Below, piece by piece: positions 44,866 through 54,980 of a stretch of DNA of 64,000 nt. A program made the translations under genes and the position numbers. Numbering within the stretch: position 1 is the stretch's first letter; each line of letters starts with the position of its first letter. The notes beneath the pieces were generated by a model. It saw nothing but the letters and a program-made list of their open reading frames with translations, made no database searches and had not been told where the DNA came from. This stretch comes from Spirochaetota bacterium (lineage in GTDB: Bacteria; Spirochaetota; Spirochaetia; Treponematales; Treponemataceae). The DNA lies in contig JAEEQG010000007.1 of NCBI GenBank assembly GCA_016285185.1, forward strand, positions 1 through 64,000, given 5' to 3'.

Positions 44866-46607
44866 AAATCCTTGTCTATCTTTTTATACACATTTAAAAG
44901 CTGCTTGTTCTTTATAATAAAAAAAGCTCTTTTATAAAAAGTTTCCAAGAATGAGAGTATCATAAACTTTATTTTTTTTCTACCTGTATTATTTCCCCAT
45001 TTATCAATCCTTTTCAGATAATTTGGTGTTTTTGTATCCCTGCTTTGGATAAATTCAGCGTCAAGGCTTATTGATTTGCCGTAATGATTTTTGCCGTCGG
45101 GCGTAAGGCTCTGAAAATTCCTGCTGTAACAGTGAGAAAGCTTCCATTTGTATTTGTACGCAAGATAAGAAAGTGCCGTCTGGTCATGGCGGTGACCTTT
45201 TACACGGCTATCTGAAGAAACAATGTTGTTGTAGTTTCTGTTTGTTTCAGAAAGCGGATATTCTTTAGGAATACCGCGGAAAGTTTTCCCGTCAAGCGCG
45301 TATTTGCACCACTCATCAAGTAGAGCAAGAGCCTGCGGATTTGTAGTGCTCACCCCGATATATCCCGAATGTGTTTCAACAATTTTGAGCGACTTGTCCC
45401 GTGAAATTCCAAACTCCGCCAAGGTTGTGTCGGAACACCATTCTCCCATCGGAACAGCGTACTCGCACTGCATAAAATAGCCGTTTTTCCGCAGTGATTT
45501 AAGGATTTTTACAGGATTGCGGATACATACCATGTTTGCGTCTACCCACAGTACATATGCGTAACCTTGTCTTATGGCTTCGCGTATCGCAAGCGGCTTG
45601 TATCCCATGGGCGATTCATTATGTGACGGCCAGCCTTGTGGTATTGAAGAAAAGAACAATGTATCTCCTTTATAGCCGCATTTGACAAGGCTTTCTTTAA
45701 GCCGGTTCTGACCGTTTACGTAAAGACCGTCTGCAACGTTAACGATGCAGTATTTGGAATCTATTTTTGTAGAGCCGTATACTCTTTCAAAGATTGTGTT
45801 AACAAGACTTTTTGTCTTCAGCTTTCTTGAAAGATACCAGGAGATTTTGTCAATCACCTTGTCAAAGAACGTTCTCTTTTTAGGAATCCTTCCGGAGGAC
45901 AAAATGTACATTTCACGCAGTGTGAGCGTGTGAAAAGCTATCGGATTGTCTATCAGGGGCTCGGATACAAACTCTCCGCTGCCGTTCCAGTACTTGTCTC
46001 CGGGGTATTTATACGGGGCAACGGTATAAAATCCGTCTGCATATACTGGCTTTATACCAAGGTATTTCAGCAAAAACCACCCCATAGCCGCATCACAGGC
46101 ACCTTCCTCATAAAAAAGATGGTAGGATGGAATTTCTTCCAGTATACGGTCTATGTATGGCAGTAGTTTTTTTACCAGAGGATTTGACAGGGCAAATCCG
46201 GGACCGCCCGCCGGAAAAAAATAATCCGTGTTTTCTATGTTGCGTTTTAAAAAATTGCCGCCTATGTAATATTCTTGTGTTGCATCGTATTTGCTCAAAA
46301 GTTCACAAAGCGGTTTATAAAACACATAGCCGTCACAGCCGAGAATATAAAACCATTTAGTGTCGGGATACTTTTCGTATAAAGCCTTGAGCCCCAAAAA
46401 CTGTTTTGGAGTTGCGGAAAAATAATCTTCCTTCACGTTAGGAAGCGAAATCATCCTGAGTGACGGATCATAACAGTAACCGCCGACAAGATGTCCTTTG
46501 GGAAAAGAGCGCATCCATGTTTTCTGTACGGACAAAGCCCTTTCATGCAAATTTAATGCGGATGTAAATACTAATACTGCAATGTCATCAGGTATAATAG
46601 AGTTCAT
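44862..46607 (-). CDS. Two-domain putative glycosyltransferase (Fringe/GT31-like N-terminus plus second nucleotide-sugar-transferase-like domain)
   Basis: N-terminus KWFYILGCDGYVFYKPL..FPAGGPGFALS..EEGACDAAMGWFL; C-terminus YAYVLWVDANMVCIRNPVKIL..HRHDQTALSYLAYKY. Confidence 0.65.
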   Translation of the reverse strand: MNSIIPDDIAVLVFTSALNLHERALSVQKTWMRSFPKGHLVGGYCYDPSLRMISLPNVKEDYFSATPKQFLGLKALYEKYPDTKWFYILGCDGYVFYKPLCELLSKYDATQEYYIGGNFLKRNIENTDYFFPAGGPGFALSNPLVKKLLPYIDRILEEIPSYHLFYEEGACDAAMGWFLLKYLGIKPVYADGFYTVAPYKYPGDKYWNGSGEFVSEPLIDNPIAFHTLTLREMYILSSGRIPKKRTFFDKVIDKISWYLSRKLKTKSLVNTIFERVYGSTKIDSKYCIVNVADGLYVNGQNRLKESLVKCGYKGDTLFFSSIPQGWPSHNESPMGYKPLAIREAIRQGYAYVLWVDANMVCIRNPVKILKSLRKNGYFMQCEYAVPMGEWCSDTTLAEFGISRDKSLKIVETHSGYIGVSTTNPQALALLDEWCKYALDGKTFRGIPKEYPLSETNRNYNNIVSSDSRVKGHRHDQTALSYLAYKYKWKLSHCYSRNFQSLTPDGKNHYGKSISLDAEFIQSRDTKTPNYLKRIDKWGNNTGRKKIKFMILSFLETFYKRAFFIIKNKQLLNVYKKIDKDL

Positions 46608-47530
46608 TAGTGCTTGTACTTGTTAATTAGTTTTTCCCAGTAATCGTAGTATGCGGCCTGAGTGTTGCTGTTTTTCATAGTCTGCTCATAAAGGAGAGAC
46701 AGTTCCTGTTCGCTTTTTTGCGAAAAGGTTTCCCATTCATCCACACAGATAATGGGCAGCCCGAGTGATGCAAAATAACGGTTGAGATAATTGTTGTTCA
46801 CTACAGGAACAAGCCCCAGATAAATGGCTTCCCATGTTCTGTGACAATCAATGCCGTTTCCTTCCGGTGAAGCTATGAACATGTACTGTAAAATAGTTTT
46901 CCTGTAAATGCTTGAACTTGTTATGTTGTTGATAAAAACAGCGTTCGGTTTTTTCCAAAAAGCCCTGTAGCATGGATATCGTTTGTCCGGATTTGTGGAA
47001 AGATTCAGGGCTACGACAATTTTCGATACATAGTTCCTTTTCTTTTTGGAAAGTTTCTTAAAATCGGCAGTGTTCCCAACATTGTGCAACGCCTGGTTTT
47101 CAAGACCGATAGGCAGAGGTGTGATTTTCGGGTGCTCAAAATCGCAGTTCTGTGCAAACCAGTGGATTATTTTGGGATTGGCAGCCAGATATTCAAAATC
47201 TTTTGTGATGTTTATATCGCCTTTATGCGTTATTAGGATAAAATGAGCCGTAACATCCGGCAGAATCTTTTCTACAAAGAAGGGCAGCAGGTCTATAAAA
47301 ACAAACACCACCGAGTTTTCTTTTATATCCGAGACTTTCGGATTTGAATGCGCATCAAAAACAACATCAGCCAAGTTTCGGAAAGTGTCACCGCTCAAAA
47401 AAGGTTTGCTTGAAGGAAAACGGTGAAAAGTCCTGTTCAGTTTTGCACAGACAGAACGTTCAATCTCAAAAGGTATACATGCCAATAATTCTTTAAGGTT
47501 CATAATGTTTCCGGTATGTGGTTTTTCCAA
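46607..47530 (-). CDS. Exostosin/GT47-like glycosyltransferase
   Basis: QYMFIASPEGNGIDCHRTWEAIYLGLVPVVNNNYLNRYFASLGLPIICVDEW. Confidence 0.6.
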   Translation of the reverse strand: MEKPHTGNIMNLKELLACIPFEIERSVCAKLNRTFHRFPSSKPFLSGDTFRNLADVVFDAHSNPKVSDIKENSVVFVFIDLLPFFVEKILPDVTAHFILITHKGDINITKDFEYLAANPKIIHWFAQNCDFEHPKITPLPIGLENQALHNVGNTADFKKLSKKKRNYVSKIVVALNLSTNPDKRYPCYRAFWKKPNAVFINNITSSSIYRKTILQYMFIASPEGNGIDCHRTWEAIYLGLVPVVNNNYLNRYFASLGLPIICVDEWETFSQKSEQELSLLYEQTMKNSNTQAAYYDYWEKLINKYKH

Positions 47531-48348
47531 AAGGTCTCATACTCATATTTTTTGTATGCATGAGTACCGAATGGAAGTATGCGGGAAGTTTTTTCAAATA
47601 AATACGAAGACCATTGTTCAAATGCAAAGTACATGGCAATTTCAGGTTCAGGTACTTTCATAGGAAAATAAGTGTCCGTATTTGCAAAGTTTTCAATCCA
47701 GAACCAGTCCTCAAGACGTGCGGAATTATTTATAGTCCTGATATGATTAAGAATACCTGTTTTGTATCCCAAATACCTTGCAAGTTTTTTCAGGCTCCTG
47801 GGATTTGTTTTAAGCCTTTCCAGTTTTTGCTTTATACCGGTCGGTGTAAAAAGCTTTTTGTTGGAAGACAGTATGTTAATAAAGTATTTGGTTCTTCTTA
47901 AGGAAAAACCTCCGTTTCCTGATTTTACAAAAGGGTTTGTTTCGGAAGGTGGTGCGTTTTCTTTGCACCATGGAGCACCGATATAATCATAGCCTTTGTC
48001 ACACCATTCAATAAGCTGATCCGAAAAAACCCATGCATCAAGCTGATAAATCAGAATGTATTCATAATCAGAATATGCCTCATAAAAGGCAAGTGATCTT
48101 ACGAGCTTGTTGTAGCCATGAATCGATGAAAAAAAAGAATCGTCAAAATATTTGACATAAAGTTTTACAGACTGCGAATCTGCGATTTTGCGGTATTCGG
48201 ATAAATCAAGACTTTCAAAAGTAAAAATTGAAATATCATATTTACCCAAAACGGAGAGGCACTGCTTAAAAGACTGTATTTCGTCTTTGTCCGGATGAGG
48301 CTTGTAAACAGGTATTACGATACAGACTTTTTTGTTCATTTGTTCCAA
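47500..48348 (-). CDS. DUF5672-like putative glycosyltransferase
   Basis: YEYILIYQLDAWVFSDQLIEWCDKGYDYIGAPWCKENAP..GNGGFSLRRTKYF. Confidence 0.72.
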   Translation of the reverse strand: MEQMNKKVCIVIPVYKPHPDKDEIQSFKQCLSVLGKYDISIFTFESLDLSEYRKIADSQSVKLYVKYFDDSFFSSIHGYNKLVRSLAFYEAYSDYEYILIYQLDAWVFSDQLIEWCDKGYDYIGAPWCKENAPPSETNPFVKSGNGGFSLRRTKYFINILSSNKKLFTPTGIKQKLERLKTNPRSLKKLARYLGYKTGILNHIRTINNSARLEDWFWIENFANTDTYFPMKVPEPEIAMYFAFEQWSSYLFEKTSRILPFGTHAYKKYEYETFWKNHIPETL

Positions 48349-49427
48349 ATAAGATAAACGGATTCCAGATCCTGTGTGATGTAATAATCACACAACTCTT
48401 TATTTTCAAGAACCGGTAAGAATGAGGAATACAAAAATTCAAAGTTCTTATTGACAATTGGCGAAAGCTCTGCGCCTGTAAGAAAACGGAACGGCTTTGA
48501 AAGTTTTTTCAGCAAAGAATGTTTGATTTTCAAAAGACCTTTTTTTGTTCTTGGTGACAAGCAAAGCTTTACAAATGTATGTTCCTTTGTTTTTAGTATT
48601 TCCTCAAGGACAAGAAAGCAATCCAATTCATTGCTGTTGAATTGCCTTACAAATGGTTTTTGCGTTTCAATACATTTTAGGATAGGTCGGTCTTCCTGTG
48701 TCAGTATTTTACCAAAGTCCTGGTCTAATACCGGATTATAATTGTTTTCGCAGAATGAGCGCATGCTGTCATATTCTGCCGTATACGGACGCAAAAAGCC
48801 TGTTTCCGCGTTCGGATGCCATTTGTGGTATATACGGTTCTCGTCAGAGAGCCATGCTATGGCAACATTGTGTTTTTGCAGGCGGTTTCCCCAGTCAAGG
48901 TCTTCCATTCCCCAGTATTTGATGCGTTCATCATAGCCGCCCATTTCTTCTGCCAGCGCTTTTTCAAGAAACTGAAAACCACCCTTTGCGGATACACCGG
49001 CACACTTTGCTTTTTTAATATCACCGTTCTTAGGCAGCCAGTAAGACATGGCATAATACACGGTTTTACACGGGTTTTGCTTAATCAGATTTTCAATTTC
49101 TTCATAAGGATTTGATGCAAAAAGCATATCAACGTCTGTCGTTGTTACGTATTTGGTCTTAGCTGCCCTGATACCGGTATTTAATGCCCTGGCACGGCTC
49201 CATGGCAACCCTTCCGTATATGTTTTTACATAATCAATATTCAGTTCATTGCAGATTTTTTCATAAATGAGTGAATTTGAATCTTGTGAACCGTAATCAA
49301 GGAGCAGAAACTGCGACCTGATATCATTGTTTCTTGCGGATTTCACAAGGCTTTCTATTCGTTCTGCATCGCGGTCGCGGATTGTAAAAATGATAGTATT
49401 CTCATCCTGAATCATATTGTTATTCAC
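48336..49427 (-). CDS. GT2/galactosyltransferase-like glycosyltransferase
   Basis: FLLLDYGSQDSN..SRARALNTGIRAAKTKYVTTTDVDMLF..YWGMEDLDWGNRLQKH. Confidence 0.82.
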   Translation of the reverse strand: MNNNMIQDENTIIFTIRDRDAERIESLVKSARNNDIRSQFLLLDYGSQDSNSLIYEKICNELNIDYVKTYTEGLPWSRARALNTGIRAAKTKYVTTTDVDMLFASNPYEEIENLIKQNPCKTVYYAMSYWLPKNGDIKKAKCAGVSAKGGFQFLEKALAEEMGGYDERIKYWGMEDLDWGNRLQKHNVAIAWLSDENRIYHKWHPNAETGFLRPYTAEYDSMRSFCENNYNPVLDQDFGKILTQEDRPILKCIETQKPFVRQFNSNELDCFLVLEEILKTKEHTFVKLCLSPRTKKGLLKIKHSLLKKLSKPFRFLTGAELSPIVNKNFEFLYSSFLPVLENKELCDYYITQDLESVYLIWNK

Positions 49428-50146
49428 CTGCTCAAAAACTGTTTTACAGCTTTTTTAACTGATTCCATTTTTGTAGGTTCTTTGTACACTCCGTATTTTA
49501 GCTTTATGGCGATTACCTCTTTTTCTGTTTCAGCACCGCTTGTACGCTGTGAAATTCCATTGAGATCAAAATCACAGATTATTTTGTCAATAAATACAAA
49601 ATTAACGCCTTTTTTGTAAAACCGCAGAAAGCATTCATAATCAGCGGCGATTTTATAATCAAGGTCGTAATAACCGTATTCGTCATAAACCTGCTTTGGA
49701 ACAAAAGCCGCAAGGTGAGGTATCATCTGACGCGGCAACAAGTCTGCGTTCCAGCCCCATATGGAATCAAAAACACCGTTTCTTGAGGTTTTTAATGCTC
49801 CGTACAGTATGGAATCAGGATGTGCCTCATGCAGTTCTTTTAACCCTGTCAACGCATCCGGCAGAATTGTATCGCCCGAATGCACAAGCCCGATCAGGGA
49901 ACCTTCTGCCAGTTTTATGCCCTTGTTGATTGCATCATAGATGCCGCTGTCTTTTTCGGTTATTATCTTTGTTATAAAATTTGAGTTTTCGTTTAGTACA
50001 TCAAGACTCCCGTCTTCAGAAGCTCCGTCTATTACAATGTACTCAAAATCACGGCATTTAAGGCTTTTAACGCTCTCAATTGTTCTTTTTAAGCCGCCTG
50101 CATTGTTGTAGTTTATTGTAATCAAAGTTATTGTCGGTTTTGACAT
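49424..50146 (-). CDS. GT2-family glycosyltransferase
   Basis: PTITLITINYNNAGGLKRTIESV..IDGASEDGSLDVL..EKDSGIYDAINKGIKLAEG. Confidence 0.92.
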   Translation of the reverse strand: MSKPTITLITINYNNAGGLKRTIESVKSLKCRDFEYIVIDGASEDGSLDVLNENSNFITKIITEKDSGIYDAINKGIKLAEGSLIGLVHSGDTILPDALTGLKELHEAHPDSILYGALKTSRNGVFDSIWGWNADLLPRQMIPHLAAFVPKQVYDEYGYYDLDYKIAADYECFLRFYKKGVNFVFIDKIICDFDLNGISQRTSGAETEKEVIAIKLKYGVYKEPTKMESVKKAVKQFLSR

Positions 50147-51163
50147 TTATTTGTAAAGACCCTTTTTTTCTGCCAGATTTTCAAAAAGCTCACGTGTTTG
50201 CATGTTCAACTCATAAATATAATCAACAGAAGAGTCCAAAAGTTTCGGTTGTTTTCGGAATTCCTCATACAAAGACGGGTTTTTAAGCAGTGTTTGTATT
50301 TTCTCGGCAGCTTCATCGGGCTTGTCAGGATTATAAAAAATCACCGCATCATAATTTATAACTTGGGGTTCAGGCTTGTTTCCGCTGCCCCAGTAAACCG
50401 GAATGCTGTCCGAATAGAACGCCTGAAAAAGTTTTTCGGTTACATAACCGGGGTAATCAAAGTTTTCAGTACAAATATTGAATTTGAACTGGTCAAGATA
50501 GGCTTTTTTATCGTTTTTAAACTCGTTCCACAACGAATCATCATTATGGCGCCATTCTCCCGCAGCGCATACCGAAACGGACGGGGAAAGAGCGTTGAGC
50601 AGTTTTTCCCGGGAGCCATGTCTGTCATGCCGGACAATCAAAGCGATGTCCCTTGATTTTACGTAGTGTGTGGAATTTATGTTATCAACAAAACTTTTTA
50701 TAATATCCTTTGAAAAAACTGGTTTTTTATTAAAATAATACAGTATCCACAACGGGTATCGAATATAATTGGGTTCATTCAAATAGTCAAACCCGATGGA
50801 CAAGTCGACGGAACCTATCAAATGATCTTCAAAAACTTTGAATTCTGGATATACATCCGAATGTACACATTCCCCCGTATAAAAAATCTTGCATTTTGCT
50901 TTTGATTTCAATGCTTTTGAAGGTGAATCCCATACCGAGAAAAACTCAATGTCAGGTTTGTAGGAGGAGATTTTTACAGGGTTTTTAAGATTGAAAAAGT
51001 GGGAAAAGTAATAGTTTTCAAAATATTCCTGAGGCTCAGGGTAATAACCGGTAAAACGAATCCTGTACTTTTCGGGGTGCTCTGCCGCATCGCTTTTGTC
51101 GGATAAATAATTTGAAAACCTTGATGGTAGTGTAACCGCTTTTTTTATTGTATTCAGAATCAT
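50147..51163 (-). CDS. GT10 alpha-1,3/4-fucosyltransferase-like
   Basis: FKFNICTENFDYPGYVTEKLFQAFYSDSIPVYWGSGNKP, the GT10 signature; CKIFYTGECVHSDVYPEFKVFEDHLIGSVDLSIGFDYL. Confidence 0.9.
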   Translation of the reverse strand: MILNTIKKAVTLPSRFSNYLSDKSDAAEHPEKYRIRFTGYYPEPQEYFENYYFSHFFNLKNPVKISSYKPDIEFFSVWDSPSKALKSKAKCKIFYTGECVHSDVYPEFKVFEDHLIGSVDLSIGFDYLNEPNYIRYPLWILYYFNKKPVFSKDIIKSFVDNINSTHYVKSRDIALIVRHDRHGSREKLLNALSPSVSVCAAGEWRHNDDSLWNEFKNDKKAYLDQFKFNICTENFDYPGYVTEKLFQAFYSDSIPVYWGSGNKPEPQVINYDAVIFYNPDKPDEAAEKIQTLLKNPSLYEEFRKQPKLLDSSVDYIYELNMQTRELFENLAEKKGLYK

Positions 51164-53217
51164 AAAAGCTTTTCTGTTGTAAGGTGATTTTTAAGAAAGT
51201 TTTCTACAATGTCTATATTAACAGTTATATTTTCATTTTGAGGATGAATGTTTTGGGTATTTGGTGTGTCGGCTATGTAGTAATGGTAGTTTGACATTTT
51301 CTTGTTATTTGCCAGAATATAAAAACAATTCTCATTATAATAGTGAGGAAAAATTTCAAGAACTGTTGTATCCGGCTTGGAGAAAACCAAATTGACAAGA
51401 CCCGCTCCGTGAGGAGCTAAGACACATTCTGCTGAACGGAACAATTCTATTTGTTCAGATACATTTAGTTCTTCCAAATAATATGTTTTGAACTGATATT
51501 TTTGGAGTATCGGGAACAAGTCTTTTTCATTTGTTATAATCCTTCTTTGAGTTCTGTTCCGGGATATGTAAATTCTTTTATCCGCTGGTTTTTGAGGAAA
51601 TTTATCAATAATCGATTTGTAAATTTCACTGTAAAAAGAAGGAAGCCACACTTTTACCTGCCAGTCGTATTCACGGACTTTTATAGGTCTGGAATTGTTA
51701 AGCATAGAGGTAAAAATCAAAGTTTCTGCCTGAACAATAGTTCCTTTTTGTACATGAAGAATTTTCTCTTTAGGAATACCAAATAATTCATAATATTGCC
51801 GCTGAAAAGGACAGGATTCCTCAAGGACATAATAATCAGGCTCAATATTTGCTTCTTTTATCAGATAATACCTCATCATGTATTCGGTTAAAAAGTGATA
51901 ATAGTTTGATGCAAGGTTATATGATAGAGAAAAATAAGCTACGGAACCCTTTATATGCAACTTTCTTTTATACGGAAAGATGTTTCCGATTTGTGGATTC
52001 TTATCGAGCGAAGTAATCCCTGTAATTACTTGTTTTTTGTGTGTATAGATTTCTTCCAGACCGTTTTCAAAAATTCCATTCTTCAAAAGATAAACATTCA
52101 ATTGTGGAATTTGTACCGGTGCTTCTGTTTGATCAAGTGAGGCAAGATACTTTCCGCATATATCCGGTTTTGCAGGTAGAGAAAAAGTTTCTTGTTTTTT
52201 TACAGGTATAAGAGTCAGTCCTTTAATACCATCATGTACTGAAACAGCACCAATTTTATGATATAAAAACGGACTAAAGATTTTTTTCAATAACTTCTTT
52301 ATGTAGTTTTTATAAAATTCTTTTATTCTATATGATAATATATGATGTATTACAATAAAGTATTGCCTTTCGCTTATTGCATCACAAAGCTTTTCGTTAT
52401 ATTCAATCTTCCGGGGATGAGTTATTTCTTCAAGCTCATAGCGTTTCATGTTATTCTGCGGGGCTGTAACATCGGTTGTGTGGAGTGCATCTGCGGAAAA
52501 ACCAAGATTGCTTACCAGGTTTTTGCAAGGAATAGTACAGAAACCGTAATTTTTTAATATTGCGTAAGCCCATTGATAATCCCATGAGTTTAATTTATGT
52601 TCTGACGCTTCGTAAAAAACCCTTTTCCAGTATGCGCGTTCTGTTGAGTGCCTGAAAACCTTTTTAAACTGTTTGGATTTGCAAAATTCATCTGTGTTTG
52701 TAATAGTAAAATTAAAGTGCTTCCATGCTCTGCTCCAGCTTGCCCAGCCCCAGCACTGCTGTATCTTGGAAAAAAAATAGCTTGTATTTTCTGCATCACA
52801 TACTTCTAAAGGATTGTTACCCGCAATATGCATGATTCTGGAATCATCCTTATATTTTTTCAGCAGTGTTTCGCAATAAACAAAAAAAGAATCCGACGGC
52901 ATACAGTCATCTTCAAGGATTATTCCATACTCAACATTTTCAAAAAACCAACTTATTGCGGAAGAAACAGCTTTGTCACAACCAAGGTTTTCTTCCCTGA
53001 AGAGGGTTTTTAAATCACAGTTCCAGTCAATCTGAGATAAAACCCAATTTCGTACTTCTTCAACTTTTTCTTTTTCTCCTGATACATTTGCTCTCGGACC
53101 GTCTGAGGCAAAAAAAAGCTTTGTCGGTTGCTGTTTTTTTATCTGTCCAAAAACTTGCTTTGCGGTATCAAGTCTGTTAAACGTTAAAAATAAAACAGGT
53201 ACTTCGTACATACACAT
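51160..53217 (-). CDS. Fused GT2-like plus GT61/DUF563-like glycosyltransferase
   Basis: N-terminus VPVLFLTFNRLDTAKQVFGQI..YGIILEDDCMPSDSFFVYCETLLKKY; C-terminus RIYISRNRTQRRIITNE..SAECVLAPHGAGLVNLVFSKPDTTVLEIFP. Confidence 0.82.
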   Translation of the reverse strand: MCMYEVPVLFLTFNRLDTAKQVFGQIKKQQPTKLFFASDGPRANVSGEKEKVEEVRNWVLSQIDWNCDLKTLFREENLGCDKAVSSAISWFFENVEYGIILEDDCMPSDSFFVYCETLLKKYKDDSRIMHIAGNNPLEVCDAENTSYFFSKIQQCWGWASWSRAWKHFNFTITNTDEFCKSKQFKKVFRHSTERAYWKRVFYEASEHKLNSWDYQWAYAILKNYGFCTIPCKNLVSNLGFSADALHTTDVTAPQNNMKRYELEEITHPRKIEYNEKLCDAISERQYFIVIHHILSYRIKEFYKNYIKKLLKKIFSPFLYHKIGAVSVHDGIKGLTLIPVKKQETFSLPAKPDICGKYLASLDQTEAPVQIPQLNVYLLKNGIFENGLEEIYTHKKQVITGITSLDKNPQIGNIFPYKRKLHIKGSVAYFSLSYNLASNYYHFLTEYMMRYYLIKEANIEPDYYVLEESCPFQRQYYELFGIPKEKILHVQKGTIVQAETLIFTSMLNNSRPIKVREYDWQVKVWLPSFYSEIYKSIIDKFPQKPADKRIYISRNRTQRRIITNEKDLFPILQKYQFKTYYLEELNVSEQIELFRSAECVLAPHGAGLVNLVFSKPDTTVLEIFPHYYNENCFYILANNKKMSNYHYYIADTPNTQNIHPQNENITVNIDIVENFLKNHLTTEKLL

Positions 53218-53219
53218 AC

Positions 53220-53636
53220 TTATTCTGTTTTTTCTCCCTTAAAGGACCAGAATTTGTTAAGTAAAAAATTCAATGGAATTGTTATTACAAGCGAAATTAG
53301 AGGTGCGATATATTTTGAAATGTGCAGGATTTCTACAAAAAAAGCAAGAAGTATATTATTTAGAACAAGGGATGTTCCTGCATAGGACAAAAAGGTTTTG
53401 ACAAGAGCTTTCCAAAGGTTACGCTTTTCATCTTTCTGCTTTTTAAAAACAAAAACATTATTCCAAAAAAAAGCGTTGAATGTGCTTACAATAAAACCGC
53501 AGATGCTTGCAATAATATAAGGTGTTCCGAAATAAACCAGAAGAGCATACGTTGCATAACTAATCAGGGTATTTGCTGCACCTACAAACCCGAATTTTAT
53601 GAACTGCAGGACTGTTTCTTTGGTTATAGACACCAA
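53220..53636 (-). CDS. GtrA-family membrane protein
   Basis: LQFIKFGFVGAANTLISYATYALLVYFG..NAFFWNNVFVFKKQ; four TM segments. Confidence 0.9.
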   Translation of the reverse strand: MVSITKETVLQFIKFGFVGAANTLISYATYALLVYFGTPYIIASICGFIVSTFNAFFWNNVFVFKKQKDEKRNLWKALVKTFLSYAGTSLVLNNILLAFFVEILHISKYIAPLISLVITIPLNFLLNKFWSFKGEKTE

Positions 53637-54971
53637 TTAAGCCAGTCCCTGCTTAATTACAGATATCATTTTATCAAGCATTTCTTCAGACATCCCGGGA
53701 TAAACACCAATCCAGAATGTGTCATTCATGATTCTGTCAGTTACTTCAAGGGATGATGTTATACGGTATCCCTTTTTTTTACTTCTCATCTGATCAAAAC
53801 AGGGATGCTTTGTAAGGTTTCCGGCAAACAATGCCCTTGTTTGTATCTTGTTTGATTCGAGAAGCTTGACCAGTTTGTTCCGCATATCCGGTTCTTTGCA
53901 GGTTATCAGGAAGCCGAACCAGCTTGGATCTCCGTTTTTTACAGGTTCCGGCAGAATCAGCCTGTCTGAACAGTCTTTTAAACCGTCATAAAGGTGTTTC
54001 CAATTCTTTTTGCGTTTTTCAACAAAAGAGGGGAATTTTTCAAGCTGAGCGCAACCGATTGCCGCCTGCATATCTGTAGCTTTAAGGTTGTAGCCAAAGT
54101 GGCTGTACACATATTTGTGGTCATAACCTAACGGCAGTTCTCCGTACTGTCGGTCAAAGCGGTGTCCGCACAGGTTGTCTCTTCCGCTCGGGCAGACACA
54201 GTCACGTCCCCAGTCGCGAAGTGAGCGTACGATTTTATGCAGTAAAGGATTTGAGGTGTATACCGCACCGCCTTCGCCCATGGTCATGTGATGCGGAGGA
54301 TAAAAGCTTGAAGTGCCGATGTCTCCCCAGGTTCCTGTTAATTTTGTTACACCGTCCATAGTGTATCGGGAGCCGAGAGCATCGCAGTTGTCTTCTACAA
54401 GCCAAAGATTGTGTTTATTGCAGAACTCGCTGATAGCCTTGATATCAAATGGATTACCGAGCGTGTGTGCAATCATTACTGCTTTTATTTTTGGCGAATA
54501 CGCCTTTTCAAGCAGTGTAACATCTATGTTATACTGAGGAATCGTTACATCTACAAAAACCGGCACGGCTCCATATTGAATAATCGGTGTTACTGTAGTC
54601 GGAAAACCGCATGCAACCGTGATAACCTCATCTTCGGGTAAAATCTGTCGTTCTTTTAATAGCGGTGAGGTAAGTGCCATAAAGGCTAGAAGATTAGCGG
54701 ATGAACCGGAATTAACTAGCGAGCAGAAAGGTACTTTAAGATAGTCCGCAAGCTTTTTTTCAAACTCATCAGTATATCTGCCGCTTGTAAGCCAGAATTC
54801 AAGGGCGCTGTCAACAAGGTTAACCATTTCGTTTTCATCAAAAACGCGGCTTGCGTACGGAATCCTGTCACCATCCTTGTAGGCTGGTTTTTGCATAAAG
54901 GTTTTATAGTATTCACAAACACTGTTGAGAATCTGTTTTGTCGCTTCTTCTTTTGTCATATTGGAAAACAT
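53637..54971 (-). CDS. rfbH: CDP-4-keto-6-deoxyglucose 3-dehydratase, RfbH-like
   Basis: SGRYTDEFEKKLADYLKVPFCSLVNSGSSANLLA..VEDNCDALGSRY..SSFYPPHHMTMGEGGAVYT (His in place of the PLP Lys). Confidence 0.92.
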   Translation of the reverse strand: MFSNMTKEEATKQILNSVCEYYKTFMQKPAYKDGDRIPYASRVFDENEMVNLVDSALEFWLTSGRYTDEFEKKLADYLKVPFCSLVNSGSSANLLAFMALTSPLLKERQILPEDEVITVACGFPTTVTPIIQYGAVPVFVDVTIPQYNIDVTLLEKAYSPKIKAVMIAHTLGNPFDIKAISEFCNKHNLWLVEDNCDALGSRYTMDGVTKLTGTWGDIGTSSFYPPHHMTMGEGGAVYTSNPLLHKIVRSLRDWGRDCVCPSGRDNLCGHRFDRQYGELPLGYDHKYVYSHFGYNLKATDMQAAIGCAQLEKFPSFVEKRKKNWKHLYDGLKDCSDRLILPEPVKNGDPSWFGFLITCKEPDMRNKLVKLLESNKIQTRALFAGNLTKHPCFDQMRSKKKGYRITSSLEVTDRIMNDTFWIGVYPGMSEEMLDKMISVIKQGLA

Positions 54972-54980
54972 ATCTTGTCC

